Assembly (NCBI RefSeq): GCF_937146585.1 | Contig: NZ_CAKZRO010000143.1 | Location: forward strand, 1-59,082 | Direction: 5' to 3' | Length of the DNA: 59,082 nt | Source of the DNA: an uncultured Halorubrum sp. | GTDB lineage: Archaea > Halobacteriota > Halobacteria > Halobacteriales > Haloferacaceae | Shown: positions 18,308-26,966 of the stretch, piece by piece | How the letters are laid out: the number at the start of each line of letters is the position of its first letter | How positions within the stretch are numbered: position 1 is the first letter of the stretch | Program-made: the position numbers and the translations under genes | The notes under the pieces: model-generated | What the model saw: only the letters and a program-made list of their open reading frames with translations | Told to the model about the DNA's origin: nothing | Database searches by the model: none

Positions 18308-18957
18308 CGGCCGACGAGGCCGACTCGGAGCCCGCCGCCGGACCGGCCGACGGGGGCTGGCGGCCGGGCGCGGGCGACGCCGACGCGCGAATTCTCGTCG
18401 TCGACAACTACGACTCGTTCGCGTACAACCTCGTCCAGTACGTCGGCGAGGTCGCCGGCGCGGTGACGGTCCGGCGGAACGACGCGGTCGACCTCGCGGG
18501 CGTCCGCGCGCTCGACCCGGACGGCGTCGTCGTCTCGCCGGGCCCGGGCACCCCCGCCGAGGCCGGGATATCGACCGCGCTCTTCGAGCTGGACCGCCCC
18601 GTGTTCGGCGTCTGCCTCGGCCACCAGGCGCTCTGCGCGAGCCGCGGCAGCCGGGTCGGCCACGCGCCCGACGTGGTCCACGGGAAGCCCTCGACGATCA
18701 CCCACGACGGCGAGGGCGTCTTCGCCGGCCTCCCCGACGGGCTCCGCGTCGGGCGGTACCACTCGCTGTGCGTCGAGCGCGAGGACCTCCCCGACGAGCT
18801 GGTCGAGACCGCCCGCACCGAGGACGAGCGAGAGGTCGTGATGGGCGTGCGCCACCGGGAGAAGCCGCACGTCGGCGTCCAGTTCCACCCGGAGAGCATC
18901 CTCACGCCCCGCGGGAAGCGCATGGTCCGGAACTTCGTGGAGGCGTGCGAGCGATGA
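18304..18957 (+). CDS. pabA: Glutamine amidotransferase, aminodeoxychorismate synthase component II
   Basis: Supplies ammonia from glutamine to the preceding synthase. The 217-residue protein starts with a ~27-residue acidic extension, then VVDNYDSFAYNLVQYVGE near residue 32, SPGPGTPAEAG near 78, the nucleophile C104 in GVCLGHQAL, and the H195/E197 pair in VGVQFHPESIL. The triad is complete. It overlaps pabB and the next gene by 4 bp each (ATGA), so translation of all three is probably coupled. The family cannot separate PabA from TrpG by sequence, and one subunit may serve both. Confidence 0.88.
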   Translation: MTADEADSEPAAGPADGGWRPGAGDADARILVVDNYDSFAYNLVQYVGEVAGAVTVRRNDAVDLAGVRALDPDGVVVSPGPGTPAEAGISTALFELDRPVFGVCLGHQALCASRGSRVGHAPDVVHGKPSTITHDGEGVFAGLPDGLRVGRYHSLCVEREDLPDELVETARTEDEREVVMGVRHREKPHVGVQFHPESILTPRGKRMVRNFVEACER

Positions 18958-19919
18958 GCGGCGCGGACGACAAGGGCGCGCCGGCCGGCGACGGCGACGG
19001 GTCCGCGGCGGCAGACGAGGGCGACCGGGTGTACCACGTCGACGGGGAGCTGGTCCCCGCCGCGGAGGCGACCGTCTCGGTGGAGGACCGCGGGTTCGCC
19101 TACGGCGACGCCGCCTTCGAGACGATGCGGGCGTACGGCGGCGAGATCTTCCGGTGGGACGCGCACGCGGACCGGCTCGCGGACACCTGCGAGACGCTCG
19201 GACTGGACCACGAGATCGCCGGCGCGGAGCTGAAACGGCGGGTCGACGAGACGCTCGCCGCGAACTCGTTCGCGGACGCGTACGTGAAGCTCTCCGTCAC
19301 CCGGGGGGTCCAGCCCGGCACGCTCGACCCGCGCCCCGAGGTCGACCCGACCGTCGTCGTGATCGCGAAGCCGCTCCCCCGCGGCGGCGTCGGGAGCGAC
19401 CCGGCCCACGACGGTCCCGCCACGCTCCAGACGACCAAGACCCGCAAGCCCGCGAGCCGCGCGCTGCCGGCCGCGGCGAAGACGCACAACTACCTCAACG
19501 GTATCCTCGCGCGGCTCGAACTCCGCGTCACCGGCGCGGACGAGGCGCTCATGCTCGACCCGGACGGGAACGTCGCCGAGGGCGCGACCGCGAACCTCTT
19601 CTTCGCCGACGGGGCCGCGCTCCGGACCCCGTCGCTCGACGGCCCGATCCTGCCCGGCGTCACCCGCGCGACCGTGATCGATATCGCGGAGTCGGAGGGG
19701 ATCCCGGTCGAGGAGGGGACGTACGCGCCGGACGCGGTCCGCGAGGCCGACGAGGTGTTCCTCACGAACTCCACGTGGGAGGTCCGTCCCGTGGCGACCG
19801 TCGACGGCATCGCGGTCGACGGCGACGGCGAGGGGGTCGCCGGGCCGCTCACGACGCTCCTCTCGCGGCTGTTCGACCGGCGCGTCGAGGAGCGGTACTA
19901 CGACGGCGAGCGGCTGTGA
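18954..19919 (+). CDS. pabC: Class IV PLP aminotransferase/lyase, probable aminodeoxychorismate lyase
   Basis: The 321-residue protein is of the BCAT / D-amino-acid transaminase / aminodeoxychorismate lyase fold. It shows ATVSVEDRGFAYGDAAFETMR near residue 40, the probable PLP lysine in AAAKTHNYLNG near 180, EALMLDPDGNVAEGATANLF near 200, and GPILPGVTRATVIDIA near 230. Position directly after pabA with a 4-bp overlap indicates it releases pyruvate from aminodeoxychorismate to give p-aminobenzoate, a precursor of folate or pterin cofactors. A branched-chain transaminase activity cannot be excluded from sequence. Confidence 0.82.
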   Translation: MSGADDKGAPAGDGDGSAAADEGDRVYHVDGELVPAAEATVSVEDRGFAYGDAAFETMRAYGGEIFRWDAHADRLADTCETLGLDHEIAGAELKRRVDETLAANSFADAYVKLSVTRGVQPGTLDPRPEVDPTVVVIAKPLPRGGVGSDPAHDGPATLQTTKTRKPASRALPAAAKTHNYLNGILARLELRVTGADEALMLDPDGNVAEGATANLFFADGAALRTPSLDGPILPGVTRATVIDIAESEGIPVEEGTYAPDAVREADEVFLTNSTWEVRPVATVDGIAVDGDGEGVAGPLTTLLSRLFDRRVEERYYDGERL

Positions 19920-19998
19920 ACGGACGAAACGCGGCCTTTCGCGCTCGCTCGACGGATTTCGGGCACACAGTTATGCCACCTGACACCGTAGTTATCGG

Positions 19999-20598
19999 AT
20001 GGCAGACACCAAGGACGGACGGGAGAAGCAGGCGGCCGAGGAGGACCGACGGCAGCGCCGGCGCGAGGTCGACGAGGAGTTGGCCCGCGGCGACGAGGCC
20101 GAACCGCCGGTCGACGACGCGGCCGTCGGGGACCTCGAAGCGGCGCTCGAACCCCTGACCTTCCCGGCGACGGGCCGGGAGATCGTCGCCGCGGTCGGCG
20201 AGCGCGAGCTCGAGTCGCCGGCCCGCATCTACGTCGTCGCCGACCTGATCCCGGACGCCGACGTGGAGGCGTTCGACGCGCCGGCGACGGTCGGGGAGCG
20301 CGCCCGCCGCCCGGCCGTCGCGGCGGCGATGAAACGCGTCGTCGAGGCGGCGGCGGCGCTCCCGGACGGGCAGTTCGGCCGGTCGCAACAGGAGGCGTTC
20401 GAGCGGACCTTCCGCGCCCTGAGCGGCGTCGACGCGCTCGACGACGAGGAGGGCGTCCGCGCCGTGGCCGACTGGGTCGTCGACCGGATCGCGGAGACGG
20501 AGTCGGTCCCGGGGTCGCGGGCGGTCCGCCGGGAGGCGGCGAGCTACTGCCGGGACCGCGGCCACGAAGTCCGCGACGACGAGTGGCTCGGGGTCTGA
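19999..20598 (+). CDS. Haloarchaeal protein of unknown function
   Basis: The 199-residue soluble protein has a charged helical head (residues 1-35), then a segment LEPLTFPATGREIVAAVGERELE near 46 that resembles the DUF2795/DUF5789-type small domain, and a mostly helical remainder with two C-terminal landmarks (RREAASYCRDRGHEV). No catalytic motif is visible. A TATA-like ACAGTTATGCC at 19969-19979 is 25 bp before the ATG, so it appears to be transcribed separately from the pab operon. Confidence 0.7.
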   Translation: MADTKDGREKQAAEEDRRQRRREVDEELARGDEAEPPVDDAAVGDLEAALEPLTFPATGREIVAAVGERELESPARIYVVADLIPDADVEAFDAPATVGERARRPAVAAAMKRVVEAAAALPDGQFGRSQQEAFERTFRALSGVDALDDEEGVRAVADWVVDRIAETESVPGSRAVRREAASYCRDRGHEVRDDEWLGV

Positions 20599-20657
20599 GG
20601 GGAGTCTCCGGCCGGGGAACGCGCAACGTTCAAGCCGGTCGCCGGCCTCCCACGGAC

Positions 20658-21128
20658 ATGGACGAGAGCCGCCGGATCGCCGGCGTCGAAGACGTTCCGG
20701 AGGAGAGCACGCTGCTCGCGACGCTGCGCCCGGTCGACGCCGAGACGGTCGACGAGGGCGAGGGCGACCTCGGGGAGGGCGAGGACGGGTCGCCGGAGGT
20801 CGAGGCGGTCGTCACCCGGGCCGCGGGCGAGGTGCGCGCGTTCCGGAACTACTGCCAGCACTGGACGGACGTGCGCCTCGACAAGGACGACGGGGCGTTC
20901 GTGCGCAACGGGGAGGTGTTCTGTCAGAAGCACGGGGCCACCTTCGAGGCCGACGGCGGCTACTGTAACTTCGGGCCCTGCGAGGGGGCCGTCCTCGAGT
21001 CGGTCGGCGTCGCGGTGGCGGACGGGGCGGTGTACCTCGACGACGACGCCTACGAGTTCGTCCGGCTCGGTCCCTCCGCCGGGAAGGGCGACGGCAGCGG
21101 ATCGCGGATCGACTTCACGGGGAACTGA
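20658..21128 (+). CDS. Rieske [2Fe-2S] domain protein
   Basis: The 156-residue protein carries one Rieske domain: C66-x-H68 in NYCQHWTD and C89-x-x-H92 in VFCQKHGATF, which are the four iron ligands. C103 and C108 (GYCNFGPCEG) could form the second-shell disulfide seen in some Rieske proteins. An acidic insertion sits between the first strands (residues ~28-48). It has no membrane anchor, so it is a soluble ferredoxin-type electron carrier or a subunit of an oxygenase that is not nearby. ATG at 20658 is preferred to the frame's earlier start at 20583, which overlaps the previous gene. Confidence 0.9.
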   Translation: MDESRRIAGVEDVPEESTLLATLRPVDAETVDEGEGDLGEGEDGSPEVEAVVTRAAGEVRAFRNYCQHWTDVRLDKDDGAFVRNGEVFCQKHGATFEADGGYCNFGPCEGAVLESVGVAVADGAVYLDDDAYEFVRLGPSAGKGDGSGSRIDFTGN

Positions 21129-21159
21129 GCCCCGCGACCGGCGAGCGCCGTCGACCCGG

Positions 21160-21603
21160 TCAGAAGCGCGTCCGACCGCCGCCCCCGCCGTCGTCGCGGC
21201 CGAGCGCCTTCTTCAGGAAGCTCATCCAGCGCTTCCGGTCGGCGGCCTCCTGCCGCTTCGCCTCCGTCTCGGGGTCGGGCGCGTCGAGCCCCTCCAGCGC
21301 CTCCAGCGCGCGGTCGATCCCGATGATCGACGACGCCAGTTCCTCGCCCTCCTCGTAGCTCACCTCGTTCTCCTCGATCGGTTCGAGCCGGTCGAGCCGC
21401 TCGCGCCGCAGGTTCCGCTTTGCGCGGTCGACGCGGTCGCGCTCGCCGGGCGGGACCGAGTCGCGGCGCTTGATCTCGAAGACGAACGACCGCAGGTCGA
21501 TCTCCTCGCCCTGGATCTCGATCGACTCCGGGATGTCGACGCCGACCGTCGAGGACTCTCGGTTGACCCGTTCTAAGAGCTGTTTCCGCTCGAACTCCTT
21601 CAC
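21160..21603 (-). CDS. DUF5788-type haloarchaeal protein
   Basis: The 147-residue protein begins at GTG 21603 (VKEFERKQLLERVNRES) and is highly charged and helical, with conserved-looking segments IPESIEIQGEEIDLRSFVFE near 25 and SYEEGEELASSIIGIDRALE near 83. It ends in a glycine-rich tail. I recognise it as the haloarchaeal DUF5788 family; function unknown. The open frame continues upstream to 22275, but that extension is antisense to the Cys-cluster gene and is not credible. It is divergent from that gene across a 117-bp spacer. Confidence 0.75.
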   Translation of the reverse strand: MKEFERKQLLERVNRESSTVGVDIPESIEIQGEEIDLRSFVFEIKRRDSVPPGERDRVDRAKRNLRRERLDRLEPIEENEVSYEEGEELASSIIGIDRALEALEGLDAPDPETEAKRQEAADRKRWMSFLKKALGRDDGGGGGRTRF

Positions 21604-21720
21604 GCCCGTCCGGTAGGCGGCGACCGCACTTCGCTCCTTCGCCCGGCGCGCGGCCGCCGCCGACCGGCCCCCGTGAGCGGAAGGGACGACGTTAACCCCG
21701 GCGCGACGTAACGAGCGGGT

Positions 21721-22488
21721 ATGGAGTCGCTCGAAGCCGAACTCGCCGCGGCCCGCGACCTCGACGTCGCCGACCTCGCGGACGCCATCGAGTCGATCGG
21801 GTTCGAGTGCACGCGCTGTGGCGGCTGCTGTACCGGCTACGCCCCCGACGAACCGGGCGGCGCGCCCGCGGGAGCGGGAGTCGACGAGGCCGAGTCCGGC
21901 TGCCACGACGGCGACGACGCCGACCGCGAACCCCATACCGCGACCGTCTTTCCGGACGAGGTCCGTCGGGTCGCCGACGCCGCCGAAGCCGAGTTCGATG
22001 AGGCGTACGACTGGCGCGACGTCGCGCGACCGATGCCGTTCGGGCTGGAGCCGGACGCCGACGGGGAGCCGAGCGGCGAGACGTTCGAGTGGGCGCTCGC
22101 GACCGACGGTTGCGGCGACTGTACCTTCTACGAGGAGTCGGGCGGGGAGGGCGCGTGTACGGTCCACGACGCCCGGCCGCTGATCTGTCGGACCTACCCG
22201 TTCAGCGTCGCCCTCGACGGGACGAGCCAGCCGATGGGCGAGGCGGTCGACGAGGCGGGCGTCGTCCGCGCCCACGAGTGCGAGGGGCTCGGCCGCGACA
22301 TCTCCCGGGAGGACGCCGAGGAGCTGGCCGCCGCGCTGAAGGAGCGCGCGGTGCGCGAACTGGAGGAGGCGATCGGCGTCCGCGACGGCTACGACCCGGC
22401 CGCCAGCGAGCGGACCGACGGCGACGTCGTCGTCTTCGACTCCGAGGGCCCGAAGGCGGCCGATGGGACGCCGATCGGCGGCGAGTAA
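21721..22488 (+). CDS. YkgJ-type cysteine-cluster protein
   Basis: The 255-residue protein has two cysteine groups typical of the YkgJ/Fli-B Zn/Fe-chelating fold: CTRCGGCCTGY near residue 30 and, around 128-155, CGDCTFY, GACTVHDARPLICRTYPF. Eight or more cysteines could ligate an Fe-S cluster or zinc. An acidic insertion separates the first cluster from the body. Proteins of this family are widespread and poorly characterised, with some acting in post-translational N-methylation or metal handling. The promoter ACGTTAACC at 21689-21697 lies ~28 bp from the ATG. Confidence 0.85.
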   Translation: MESLEAELAAARDLDVADLADAIESIGFECTRCGGCCTGYAPDEPGGAPAGAGVDEAESGCHDGDDADREPHTATVFPDEVRRVADAAEAEFDEAYDWRDVARPMPFGLEPDADGEPSGETFEWALATDGCGDCTFYEESGGEGACTVHDARPLICRTYPFSVALDGTSQPMGEAVDEAGVVRAHECEGLGRDISREDAEELAAALKERAVRELEEAIGVRDGYDPAASERTDGDVVVFDSEGPKAADGTPIGGE

Positions 22489-22525
22489 AGATAGACCGGC
22501 AGTCAGCGCCCCGCGATCGCCGCGT

Positions 22526-23431
22526 TCAGACGACGTCCAGCGCCGCGTCCACGTCCGCGCGGATCCGCTCGCGATCGGCCTCGTCGGGCAGCGTGAGCGG
22601 CGGGCGGACGCGCGGGTCGGGGACGAACCCGCGGTGCGCGGCCGCGACCTTCGTCGCGGGCGCGAAGCCGTGGTCGGCGCAGCGGGCGAAAAGCGGCGCG
22701 ACCGCGCGGCGGTGGAGCGCCAGCGCGCGGTCGTCGTCGCCGTCGCGTATCGCGTCGGCGAGCGCGACGAACACCTCCGGGATCGCCTGCGAGAGGGCGT
22801 GGATCCCGCCGTCGACGCCGAGGCTCGCGCTCGGGTAGAGCTGCGCGTCGACCCCCTGAAAGACGGCGAAGGCGTCCGGCGTCGCGCCGATCTTCGCCTC
22901 GAGGTGCGTGAGGTCGCCGGTCGTGTCCTTCATCCCGACGACCGACTCCCGATCCGCCGCGCCGGCGAGGACGTCGACGTCGATCGACTCGCCGACCGTC
23001 GCCGGGATGTCGTACAGGAGCACCGGGAGCGGCGGGTCGTCGACGACGGCGTCGAGGAACGCCCGCTGGCCCGCCGGGTCGGTCGACGTGTGATAGTACG
23101 GGAGGGTGACGAGCCCCGCGTCGGCTCCGGCGGCCGCGGCGGCCGAGAGGTGGTCGCGGACCCGCGAGACCGCGGTGTCGGCCGCGCCGGCGATCACCGG
23201 GACCCGCCCGTCGGCCGCGTCGACGACCGTCTCGACCGCGGTCCGGCGCTCGGCGTCGGCGAGGCTGGCGAACTCGCCGGTCGTTCCACAGGGGACCATC
23301 CCGTCGAGGCCGGCCTTGACGAGCGCGTCGACGTGGTTCGCGAGCGCGTCGGCGTCGACGTCGCCGTCGGCGTCGAACGGCGTGACGATCGGGGGCGAGA
23401 CGGCGGCGTCCGGGAGGTCGAGGATCGGCAT
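22526..23431 (-). CDS. DapA-superfamily lyase/aldolase
   Basis: The 301-residue TIM-barrel enzyme has the hallmark VSPPIVTPFDADGDVD near residue 10, GLDGMVPCGTTGEFASL near 40 with the GTTGE carboxylate-binding motif, the tyrosine in LLYDIPATVG near 133, and the Schiff-base lysine in VVGMKDTTGDL near 160. It could be dihydrodipicolinate synthase (lysine path) or a 2-keto-3-deoxy sugar-acid aldolase; the motifs do not decide. No lysine or sugar-acid catabolic genes lie next to it, so I leave the specific activity open. It converges on the Cys-cluster gene. Confidence 0.85.
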   Translation of the reverse strand: MPILDLPDAAVSPPIVTPFDADGDVDADALANHVDALVKAGLDGMVPCGTTGEFASLADAERRTAVETVVDAADGRVPVIAGAADTAVSRVRDHLSAAAAAGADAGLVTLPYYHTSTDPAGQRAFLDAVVDDPPLPVLLYDIPATVGESIDVDVLAGAADRESVVGMKDTTGDLTHLEAKIGATPDAFAVFQGVDAQLYPSASLGVDGGIHALSQAIPEVFVALADAIRDGDDDRALALHRRAVAPLFARCADHGFAPATKVAAAHRGFVPDPRVRPPLTLPDEADRERIRADVDAALDVV

Positions 23432-23531
23432 GGGCGGCCCTTCGCGCAGCGGCGACAAAGTCGTTGGTGCCGGGGGGGCCGCCGGCCGCGAGCGCGGCCC
23501 CGAGTCGGGAGCGGACTCGCGAGTCGCGCCG

Positions 23532-24626
23532 TCAGTCGGCGGCGACCGGTTCCGGATCGGCGGCTGTTCCGCGATCGCGGTACGCGTCGGACAGGCCGAG
23601 CGCGAGCGCGCCGAGGCCGAGCAGCAGGACGAGCAGCTCCGCGACCCCGCCGACCCACGGGAGGAGCCCGATCAGGGCGACCGCGACGACGCCGAGGAGG
23701 AGCGCGAGCCACCGGTTCGGGCTGTCGAGTCGGTCGAGGACCACCGCGCCGAGGGCGTACTGCCCGTAGACGGAGCCGACCCAGATCGCGACGCCGTAGG
23801 CCGCGAACCCGACGAGCGCCAGCGGAAGCCCGACGATCGTGATCGCGAGGAGGAGGAGCGCGACCGGGGCGACGACGAGCCCGAGGAGGCCGACGCCGCC
23901 GCTGACGAGCGGGTCGGCGCCGACGCGGTCGCCGACCCGCCGAGAGAACCGGGGGAACGCGAACAGGAGGACCGCGCCGAGCGCGAGGTTGGCGGCGACG
24001 CCGTACGCGGCACCGGCCCACGGGGGCAGGAGGTCCCCCCCGCCGCGGCCGATACCGACGGTGCCGCCGAGGCTCGGGTCCTCCACGACGTCGCCGGCGA
24101 CCGCCGCGTCCGGGCTCCGCGTGAACGTCTCGGCGTCGTACCGGAACTCGCCGTCGACGGCCGCGTTCGGGCCGAGGACGACCGAGTCACCGGCCGCGCG
24201 GACGTCGCCGCCGACGCCGCCGTCGACCGTTACCGACCCCGCGCCGACGTCGAGCGCGCCGTCGACCCGCCCGGTCTCCGTCAGTTCGAAGGAGCCGGCG
24301 CCGACCTCGGCGTCGCCGCCGACCGTCCCGTCGATGGCGACGGTGCCGGCGGCGGCCCGGAGGTTCCCGCCGACGCGCCCCGTCTCGGCGATCCGGATCG
24401 ACCCGGCCGCGCCGGAGACGTCGCCCTCGACGGTGCCGCGCACGATTATCGTCGCGGCCGCGGTCTCGACGCTGTCGACCGTCTCGCCCTCGGCGACGAC
24501 CACGGATCCGGAGGGGCTCTGTATCGACTGGGCCGCCGCGACCCCCGTCGCGAGCGGGGAGAGGAGCGCCACCACCGCGAGGACGAGGGCGACCCGGCTG
24601 CGCGTGCGACCGTCTGAGAGAACCAT
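23532..24626 (-). CDS. Secreted bactofilin-like domain with membrane C-terminus
   Basis: The 364-residue protein has an N-terminal signal peptide or anchor (residues ~10-33, ending VAAAQ). Residues ~40-185 are repeated short beta motifs of ~18-20 residues (TIIVRGTVEGDVSGAAGSI, RVGGNLRAAAGTVAIDGTVG, RVDGALDVGAGSVTVDGGVG), the pattern of polymer-forming bactofilins. Four to five membrane helices follow to the end. Here the beta-helix would face outside and be tethered to the membrane, unlike cytoplasmic bactofilins. The ATG at 24626 fits a TATA-like ACACATATG at about 24650-24658 (minus strand). Role unknown; cell-surface scaffold or membrane-associated sensor is inference. Confidence 0.78.
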   Translation of the reverse strand: MVLSDGRTRSRVALVLAVVALLSPLATGVAAAQSIQSPSGSVVVAEGETVDSVETAAATIIVRGTVEGDVSGAAGSIRIAETGRVGGNLRAAAGTVAIDGTVGGDAEVGAGSFELTETGRVDGALDVGAGSVTVDGGVGGDVRAAGDSVVLGPNAAVDGEFRYDAETFTRSPDAAVAGDVVEDPSLGGTVGIGRGGGDLLPPWAGAAYGVAANLALGAVLLFAFPRFSRRVGDRVGADPLVSGGVGLLGLVVAPVALLLLAITIVGLPLALVGFAAYGVAIWVGSVYGQYALGAVVLDRLDSPNRWLALLLGVVAVALIGLLPWVGGVAELLVLLLGLGALALGLSDAYRDRGTAADPEPVAAD

Positions 24627-24751
24627 ACGCGGGACATCTCTGTCGAAGTACATATGTGTATTCGTCAACTGGTATCGGAGCCCTCGCGCGGATCCCCGGG
24701 ACGCCTGACAGTGTCGGCGGTACAACTATACTGGCCCGCGACTAGCCTCCG

Positions 24752-25174
24752 ATGGAGTCTACTATGGAAATCTCCGAGAAGCTCCTCTGTCTGTTCAGCG
24801 CGGAAGTTCGCGAGACCGACGACGGCGAGTACGTCGTCGACGTGCCCAACCGCGAGATCGACACCGGCTCGCTCGAACCGGGCGAGACGTACCGCGTCGC
24901 GCTCGTCGCCCACGACGGGGGAACCGCCTCGGCGGACGACGCCGACGCCACCTCGACGCGGAGCGACGACGGGCCGCAGCCCCCGGTCGAGCCGGGCGAG
25001 ATGCGGTACGTCGAGATCGAGGACCTCGGCAAGCAGGGCGACGGGATCGCCCGCGTCGAGCGCGGGTACGTGATCATCGTCCCCGACACCGAGGTCGGCG
25101 AGCGCGTGAAGATCGAAGTGACCGAAGTGAAGTCCAACTTCGCCGTCGGCGAAGTCGTCGAAGAGGCCGGCTGA
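24752..25174 (+). CDS. TRAM domain protein
   Basis: The 140-residue protein (or 136 from the second ATG at 24764) ends in a TRAM domain (residues ~85-138, YVEIEDLGKQGDGIARV, VIIVPDTEVGERVKIEV, FAVGEVV). The N-terminal ~60 residues form another small beta domain, separated by a low-complexity linker. Archaeal TRAM proteins bind RNA and act like cold-shock RNA chaperones. TATA-like AACTATACT at 24723-24731 places the transcript start near 24754, so the exact start is uncertain. It is divergent from the bactofilin-like gene. Confidence 0.88.
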   Translation: MESTMEISEKLLCLFSAEVRETDDGEYVVDVPNREIDTGSLEPGETYRVALVAHDGGTASADDADATSTRSDDGPQPPVEPGEMRYVEIEDLGKQGDGIARVERGYVIIVPDTEVGERVKIEVTEVKSNFAVGEVVEEAG

Positions 25175-25282
25175 CCGGCGGCGAAACCGTCAGATCGTCG
25201 GTGTCGACCGACACGAAGAGGAAGGGTCGAGAAGTCGATCCGCGTCGGCGGGACAGGCCGGATCCGGCGCGTCGCGCCGGGC

Positions 25283-26002
25283 TCACTCCTCGTCCGCCAC
25301 CCGAGCGTCCCAGTACGACACCGAGGCGACGTAGTCGCCCGGGATCGTCTCCCCCGCGAGCTCGTCTATCGCCCGGAACGGCTTCGCGACCGGGCCCGGG
25401 AGCTCGCGGTAGAAGCCGTACGGCAACACGAAGTCGTGCTCCTCGTTCGCGAGCGTGAGCCCCGCCTCGCCGAGCATGGCGGCGACCTGCCGCTCGGAGT
25501 AGAGCCGCGAGCCCATGGGGAGGAGCCAGGTGTACAGCGTCCGGAGGCTGCGGCTGTTGAACGTGTCGAAGAACACCTGATCGCGGCTCACTCGGCGGAG
25601 CTCCTTCGCGAACGGGGTCGGGTCGTCCATCAGGTGGAAAAAGCGCATCGCCACCACCGTGTCGAAGTGGTCGTCGGGGAACGGGAGCCGCGAGGCGTCG
25701 CCGCGGAGGAACTCGACCGCGTCGGCGTGGCCGGCGGCCGCCACCTTCTCGCGGGCCTGTTCGAGCATCTCGCGCGAGACGTCGAGCCCGACGACGTCCG
25801 CGCCCTGGTCGGCGAGCATCGTGGTGAACCGACCGGTGCCGCAGGCGACTTCCAGCACGCGGTGGCCCGAGTCGATCGGACCTAACGCGGCGAGAACGGC
25901 CGCTTTCTCGCGGCGATCGATGAGCTGTCCGCCTCCGGAGAACCTGAGGTCGTCGTACTCCTCGGCGACCTCGTCGGCCTGGTACCAGTCCTGTCCCTTC
26001 AC
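25283..26002 (-). CDS. Class I SAM-dependent methyltransferase
   Basis: The 239-residue protein shows the SAM-binding motif I VLEVACGTGRFT near residue 49, motif II acidic VVGLDVSREML near 71, LRGDASRLPF near 99 and the post-motif DTVVAMRFFHLM near 114. It belongs to the UbiE/COQ5-like (Methyltransf_11) group, but the acceptor is unknown. It starts with GTG; a T-rich box at 26026-26035 on the minus strand is ~28 bp upstream, fitting a leaderless transcript. It converges on the TRAM gene. Confidence 0.88.
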   Translation of the reverse strand: MKGQDWYQADEVAEEYDDLRFSGGGQLIDRREKAAVLAALGPIDSGHRVLEVACGTGRFTTMLADQGADVVGLDVSREMLEQAREKVAAAGHADAVEFLRGDASRLPFPDDHFDTVVAMRFFHLMDDPTPFAKELRRVSRDQVFFDTFNSRSLRTLYTWLLPMGSRLYSERQVAAMLGEAGLTLANEEHDFVLPYGFYRELPGPVAKPFRAIDELAGETIPGDYVASVSYWDARVADEE

Positions 26003-26134
26003 GTTGTCCGTGATGGACGCCGGACCGACAAAACCGTACTGGATGCGGTCCGGCGCGGACCCCGCTGCGGTCGGTCGGCTTCGACGCGATCGCGGCCGCT
26101 GCGAGCGGCCCGAACGCTCCGGAGACCCGGCCGA

Positions 26135-26527
26135 TCAGCCGCTCGTGGCGACGTTCTCGGCGGGGATCCGGACGATGACGCGCGCGCCCTCCTCCTCGTC
26201 GTGGTGGGGGTACTCGTCGACGCCGAAGTACCGGCGGGCGAGCTCGTCGATGTGTTCGCGAGCGCCCTCTTCGGTCAGTTCGGCCTCCCCGCGGACGGAG
26301 ACGTACCGGTACGGGTCGTCTGGGTCGAGCACGCTGACGCCGACCTTCGGGTTCTCGCGGACGTTCCGCTCCTTGCGCCGCCCGCGGGCGGTGTTCACGA
26401 GGACGTACTCGCGGTCCTCGTGGTCGACCCACACCGGCGTGACGTGGGGGAGCCCGTCCGGTCCGACGGTCGCGAAGTGGGCGTACGACTCGGCCTCGAG
26501 GATGTCGACGTGGGACTCGGGGATCAC
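26135..26527 (-). CDS. PPOX-class F420/FMN-binding protein
   Basis: The 130-residue protein folds as a split-barrel pyridoxamine-phosphate-oxidase-like protein: SYAHFATVGPDGLPHVTPVW near residue 14, YVLVNTARGRRKERNVRENP near 41, and YRYVSVRGEAEL near 73. Proteins of this size in haloarchaea usually bind F420 or FMN and act as small oxidoreductases; the cofactor cannot be fixed from sequence. GTG start, with TATA-like CGTATTTTCC at 26553-26562 (minus strand) about 30 bp upstream. Confidence 0.85.
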   Translation of the reverse strand: MIPESHVDILEAESYAHFATVGPDGLPHVTPVWVDHEDREYVLVNTARGRRKERNVRENPKVGVSVLDPDDPYRYVSVRGEAELTEEGAREHIDELARRYFGVDEYPHHDEEEGARVIVRIPAENVATSG

Positions 26528-26594
26528 GCCGCGGGGTACGGGCCGCCCCCGGAAAATACGCCTGATCGATCGTCTATGATAGCCCGGTGAGAAG

Positions 26595-26615
26595 TAATAT
26601 TAAGACATTATATTA
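26595..26615. promoter_or_regulatory. AT-rich inverted repeat upstream of winged-helix gene
   Basis: TAATAT, a 9-bp spacer and ATATTA form an inverted repeat within the only strongly AT-rich stretch of the window (26590-26640). A TATA-like CTATATGTAG at 26631-26640 follows, then the winged-helix ATG at 26679. The palindrome could be an operator for autoregulation (inference). Confidence 0.4.
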
Positions 26616-26678
26616 TCACAGGCAGATTCCCCTATATGTAGCCAACCTTTACCACTACTCGTGGAATTCGTGTGAGAC

Positions 26679-26951
26679 ATGAGTACCAGTCCCGCGGAGA
26701 CCGCTGACCAAGACCGCCTGTCGGAGACCGAGTACCGCGACCGCCTGCGCGAGCTTCCCCCCAGCGCAAAGCTCGTCGCGAAGGTACTGGAGGGGGACGC
26801 CCCCCTCTCGCAGGGCGGCCTCGCCGACGAGTCGCTGCTGCCCGACCGCACCGTCCGCTACGCGCTCAACCGCCTCGAAGAGGAGGGCCTCGTCGACTCG
26901 CGGTACAGCTTCAAGGACGCGCGCAAGCAGGTGTACTACCTGACCGTCTGA
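26679..26951 (+). CDS. Small winged-helix transcriptional regulator
   Basis: The 90-residue protein is essentially one winged helix (residues ~22-88): PPSAKLVAKVLEGDAPLSQG, then the recognition helix ESLLPDRTVRYALNRLEEEG and the wing VDSRYSFKDARKQVYYL. It resembles MarR/ArsR-type single-domain regulators common in haloarchaea and has no separate ligand domain. The AT-rich upstream region with an inverted repeat suggests tight, possibly autogenous control. Target genes are unknown. Confidence 0.82.
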   Translation: MSTSPAETADQDRLSETEYRDRLRELPPSAKLVAKVLEGDAPLSQGGLADESLLPDRTVRYALNRLEEEGLVDSRYSFKDARKQVYYLTV

Positions 26952-26966
26952 GCGGGTCGGACGCCG

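Noticed and set aside
21160..22275. 371-codon extension of the DUF5788 gene
   Set aside because: The upstream part is antisense to the well-supported Cys-cluster gene, and homology starts at GTG 21603.
23532..24626. RDD or transporter family from the C-terminal helices
   Set aside because: No conserved RDD residues or transporter motifs; only the beta-repeat part is informative.
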